DNA of 64,000 nucleotides. Source: Leptospira paudalimensis. GTDB lineage: Bacteria > Spirochaetota > Leptospiria > Leptospirales > Leptospiraceae. Below the pieces are notes generated by a model. It was given only the letters and a program-made list of their open reading frames with translations. It searched no databases and was not told the origin of the DNA. This document shows, one piece after another, positions 60,907-64,000 of the stretch (positions are counted from its first letter, which is position 1; every line of letters begins with the position of its first letter). The stretch is from contig NZ_JAMQPR010000001.1 of the NCBI RefSeq assembly GCF_026151345.1, forward strand, positions 2,152,676-2,216,675. Reading direction: 5' to 3'. Position numbers and translations under genes: made by a program.

Positions 60907-61587
60907 TCACTTGAGCCAAAGATAACCAATACCAGGAACCGTTGTGATCCACTTAGGTTGGTTGGGTGTGTCTTCTATTTTTTTACGCAATTGGGTGATG
61001 TGAACACGAAGTGAGTTCATTTCGTTTTGAGCTAGGTCTCCCCAAATGGCTTTGATGAGCATTTCATGTGTGATCGTTTTCCCAGAATTTTTCACTAGAT
61101 AGGTAAGGATTTGAAATTCTGTTGGTGTTAATTTAATACTCTGATTGTTTTTGCAAACTTGGTGATTGGAAAAATCGATGATTAAGTTTTCGTTTTCCCA
61201 ATTTGTGGGAGTATCCTCGACAGGCAATCGTCGAAAAGCAGTGCGTATCCTCGCAAGGAGTTCTCCCATACTAAACGGTTTTGTGATATAATCATCTGCA
61301 CCTGCATCGAGTAAGGCAATTTTATCCGCTTCTGCATTCATCACAGACAAAACAATAAAGGGAACCTCTGAAAAGGTTCTAACTTCCTTGATCACTTCCA
61401 ATCCGTTCCCATCAGGTAATTGTAAGTCGAGTAAAACTAACTTTGGAGAATGCAGTGCGATGGATTCAATTGTTTCTTTTTTGGATATCGCTTCGAGGAT
61501 ATGATAACCTTTTGCCTCAAGTGCAATTCGTAACATCTTTCGAATGGCACTATCATCATCAACCAAAAGGATCAAATCATGATTCAT
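60907..61587 (-). CDS. kdpE: KdpE response regulator
   Basis: 226 residues. An OmpR-family two-domain regulator: receiver with D10-D11-D12 pocket and phosphoacceptor D54 (LLDLQLPDGNG), KPF at about 102, and a C-terminal winged helix (LTPTEFQILTYLVKNSGK ... ITTVPGIGYLWLK). It is 18 bp after kdpD, and by analogy activates the kdpFABC K+ ATPase genes, which are not in the window. Confidence 0.93.
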   Translation of the reverse strand: MNHDLILLVDDDSAIRKMLRIALEAKGYHILEAISKKETIESIALHSPKLVLLDLQLPDGNGLEVIKEVRTFSEVPFIVLSVMNAEADKIALLDAGADDYITKPFSMGELLARIRTAFRRLPVEDTPTNWENENLIIDFSNHQVCKNNQSIKLTPTEFQILTYLVKNSGKTITHEMLIKAIWGDLAQNEMNSLRVHITQLRKKIEDTPNQPKWITTVPGIGYLWLK

Positions 61588-61605
61588 TGGTTTGTTTATA
61601 TCTTT

Positions 61606-64000
61606 TTAGATAGGGATGTCAATGACAAACTTTGCCCCACCTTCCTTTCGATTTACAGCTTCAATTTGACCACCGTGTAATTCAACTATTGATTTGGTAA
61701 TGGCAAGACCAAGCCCAGTTCCAATTTTACCAGACGATTCACCACGATAAAACTTCTGAAAAATACGAGAAGAATCGATCGGCAATCCATTCCCATTGTC
61801 TTCCACAACCCAAGTCATAGTATGATCATTTAATTTATGAATCGAAATCCAAATCGTTGAACCCTCTGGAGTGTACAAACATGCATTGTACAATAAGTTA
61901 AAAATTGCGTGTGAAAATAACACTCGGTCCAAGTCAATCTCGTTATCATTCTCATTTAAACTGGTAACAATGGTATGATTTGTTTTGTTTTTGCCTAAGT
62001 AAGAAATAGCATCGTGAATGATATCAGATGGATAAACCTTTTCCTTTTTTAAGGTCAAATAACCTGATTCGATTCTGCTAATATCTAATAAATTTCCTAA
62101 AAGCAAATTCAACACCAATGAACTTTCCTGGATTTCCTCAAGTAATGCCCTCCTCGCTTCCGGATTCGATTCAATGTCTGGATCTAACAGGGCTGAAGCA
62201 GAACCTCTAATCGAAGTTAAAGGAGTTTTTAATTCATGCGAAAGAGAATTAAATACCAAATTGTATAATTTTTCCGACTCTTTGATTAAATAGTTTTTTT
62301 TCGAATCTTCGGATAGTGCATCTCGATCGAGGGCTAAAGCGACTTGGTTAGCGACAGTATTTAATAAAATTTCCATTTCTAAACTTGGCTCAAAACTTGC
62401 TTTCACACTTATGACACCCGTTATACCTCCAGGTGACACTAGTGGATAAAATGTAGTATTCGAAAGTGATAATGTGTCAGTATACCGACCAGCAGGTTTT
62501 CCGTTTTTAATCGTCCAAGAGGCAACTGCTAAGTCCTTTTGGTCTACAATACTAGGAATGAATTCACCCGATTGGTAAAAATGCAATTTCACGGGGAAAG
62601 GAAAGATACGTTTAAAAAATGAGTCTCCTGTTTCAATGATTTCTTTCGATGTGGATGTTTTGGATAAATTTTGTGCTAATTCATACAAGATAGATAATTT
62701 TTCTTCACGTGACCTAAGTTTGGTTTCATTTTTTTTAAGCCTAGCGGTTAAACCGCCATTGATGAGAGCAATCAACATAAAGATGATAAACATCAATGCA
62801 TCTTCTAATTTCGATATATAAAAAGTATAAATAGGGGGAATGAATAAAAAATTCCAAAAACTAGCAGATAAAATAGCTGCAAGTAATACAGGACCTCGAC
62901 TGAAGAACATACCAAGCAAAGCAACATAGAATAAATACAAAATAGAAACTGTCCAATATCCTATGTAAGAAAGCATAAATAAATTTATGATCGTAACCAA
63001 GGATGTCAGAGCAAAAATAGATGCATATTGACGAAGACTCGAAGAAGGAATCAACTTTTTATAAAAATCGAGATGGAAGAAGGTCCGATCATCATGGAAA
63101 GGAATGATGATCACTTCTACATCTTTAAGTTGGTTCAAAATTTTTTCCGTGATACTTCTTTGTAAAAATGGAAAGAGTCCTCGTTTTCTCGATCCTCCAA
63201 TCACCAAACGATGGATTCTTTTTTCATGTATGGCAGAAACAATTCCCACCACAGGATCAGATTCAAAGGAATGAACTACTTCAGCACCAAGTTCTTTTGC
63301 AAGTCTAATATGGGAGCGAACAGCAAATGCAGATTCAGAATTTTTCGTTTCTTCACTTTCAGAAAAGAAAGCATACAATTCGGAATTCCTTTCTAGGGAC
63401 AATCGTTTTGCATTCCTTAATAAGGTTTTCGAATGAGGGCTTGCAGAGATTGCAACCATGATCCTTTCTCTACCTTGAGGCATTCTTTTTTCGACGTACT
63501 TTGCTGTATAAGTAAGTGATAACTCCCTTAGATAGGTTAAGTTTTCTTTTCGGAAAAAATTTTCTTTCGCTTGGATGATTTTCTCTGGAACATATACTCT
63601 CCCTTCTGAAAGTCTTTTCAGCAATTCGTCAGGGATAATATCAATTAACACAAGTTCGTCAGCTCTTTCTAAAATACTATCAGGAATTGTTTCTTTTACT
63701 GGACTTTGTAAAATCTTTTCAATCGAATCAACCTGGCTTTCTAAATGTTGAACATTGACAGTAGACAAAACATTGATCCCAGCATCCAATAATAGAAGGA
63801 CATCTTGATAACGTTTATTGTTGAGAGAGCCTGGAATATTGGTATGTGCCAATTCATCCACTAACACATAACCTGGTTTTTCTTTTAGGATTGTTTCGAC
63901 ATCCATTTCCTCCCAAACTTTTCCACGATATTCAATGTTTTTGAGTGGAATCCTTTCCAATCCATCCACTAAGGCTTTTGTATCTACTCTTCCATGAGTT
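61606..64000 (-). CDS. kdpD: KdpD sensor histidine kinase (N-terminus outside window)
   Basis: 798 codons; open to the right window edge (THGRVDTKALVDG upstream of the visible GTG continues the frame), so the true start is beyond 64000. Visible are the end of the KdpD N-terminal ATP-binding domain with VLVDELAHTN and YQDVLLLLDAG, a Usp-like domain (IMVAISASPHSKTLLRNA), four membrane helices (DUF4118), a GAF-like domain, HisKA with the His in LSHELKTPLTSIRG (codon 62236-62238) and the HATPase boxes NGNGL and GTGLGLAI. It senses K+ limitation. The Walker A loop should lie just outside the window. Confidence 0.95.
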   Translation of the reverse strand, partial: THGRVDTKALVDGLERIPLKNIEYRGKVWEEMDVETILKEKPGYVLVDELAHTNIPGSLNNKRYQDVLLLLDAGINVLSTVNVQHLESQVDSIEKILQSPVKETIPDSILERADELVLIDIIPDELLKRLSEGRVYVPEKIIQAKENFFRKENLTYLRELSLTYTAKYVEKRMPQGRERIMVAISASPHSKTLLRNAKRLSLERNSELYAFFSESEETKNSESAFAVRSHIRLAKELGAEVVHSFESDPVVGIVSAIHEKRIHRLVIGGSRKRGLFPFLQRSITEKILNQLKDVEVIIIPFHDDRTFFHLDFYKKLIPSSSLRQYASIFALTSLVTIINLFMLSYIGYWTVSILYLFYVALLGMFFSRGPVLLAAILSASFWNFLFIPPIYTFYISKLEDALMFIIFMLIALINGGLTARLKKNETKLRSREEKLSILYELAQNLSKTSTSKEIIETGDSFFKRIFPFPVKLHFYQSGEFIPSIVDQKDLAVASWTIKNGKPAGRYTDTLSLSNTTFYPLVSPGGITGVISVKASFEPSLEMEILLNTVANQVALALDRDALSEDSKKNYLIKESEKLYNLVFNSLSHELKTPLTSIRGSASALLDPDIESNPEARRALLEEIQESSLVLNLLLGNLLDISRIESGYLTLKKEKVYPSDIIHDAISYLGKNKTNHTIVTSLNENDNEIDLDRVLFSHAIFNLLYNACLYTPEGSTIWISIHKLNDHTMTWVVEDNGNGLPIDSSRIFQKFYRGESSGKIGTGLGLAITKSIVELHGGQIEAVNRKEGGAKFVIDIPI

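Overview
The window looks like chromosomal DNA of a Leptospira species, most likely of the saprophytic (L. biflexa-like) clade. The sequence is AT-rich. The (R)-citramalate synthase at 33211-34746 reads very close to the characterised Leptospira interrogans enzyme, IspG is of the long type found in spirochaetes, and a bactofilin, a spirochaete-style lipoprotein box and A/T-rich spacers fit. I see no rRNA, tRNA, CRISPR array, insertion sequence or prophage. Genes are packed tightly, often with ATGA or TTGA overlaps, and most lie on the minus strand.

Layout. 1-1911 (plus): the end of an iron-alcohol-dehydrogenase homologue, a small unknown gene and a protein with a FliG-like segment. 1912-4366 (minus): a metallo-beta-lactamase-fold hydrolase and glycerol kinase. 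4451-4759 (plus): a STAS anti-anti-sigma protein. 4761-15716 (minus): a run beginning with a small secreted protein, a heavy-metal RND pump, a soluble pyrophosphatase, an outer-membrane efflux protein and a membrane fusion protein, then lexA, a lipoprotein, a C-terminal processing protease, tsaD and pssA. 15871-18140 (plus): a bactofilin and recJ, ended by a clear terminator. 18273-18806 (minus): acireductone dioxygenase.

18899-30460 (minus) is the respiratory complex I operon nuoABCDEFHJKLMN, with nuoG and nuoI absent. 30576-39548 (minus) is a housekeeping and signalling run: an unknown gene, mutY, a hybrid-free sensor kinase and its receiver protein, an Smr protein, cimA, pth, a DedA/VTT membrane protein, a Cys-rich miniprotein and rarA. 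39690-45168 (plus): ispG, then DUF2339-, DUF3999- and DUF1499-type envelope proteins. 45250-56494 (minus): an alpha-2-macroglobulin with thioester motif, a membrane sulfatase and carB. 56730-59376 (minus): a small secreted protein, an outer-membrane porin and a probable lipoprotein. 59502-64000 (minus): the kdpD-kdpE potassium sensor pair followed by an outer-membrane barrel protein.

The most interesting points are the missing nuoG/nuoI, the pyrophosphatase built into a metal-efflux operon, two small secreted proteins sharing a C-terminal PPP motif at the head of envelope-transport gene sets, the dehydrogenase homologue stripped of its metal-ligand histidines, and the stand-alone FliG-like protein. 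I did not find an obviously new defence or mobile system.
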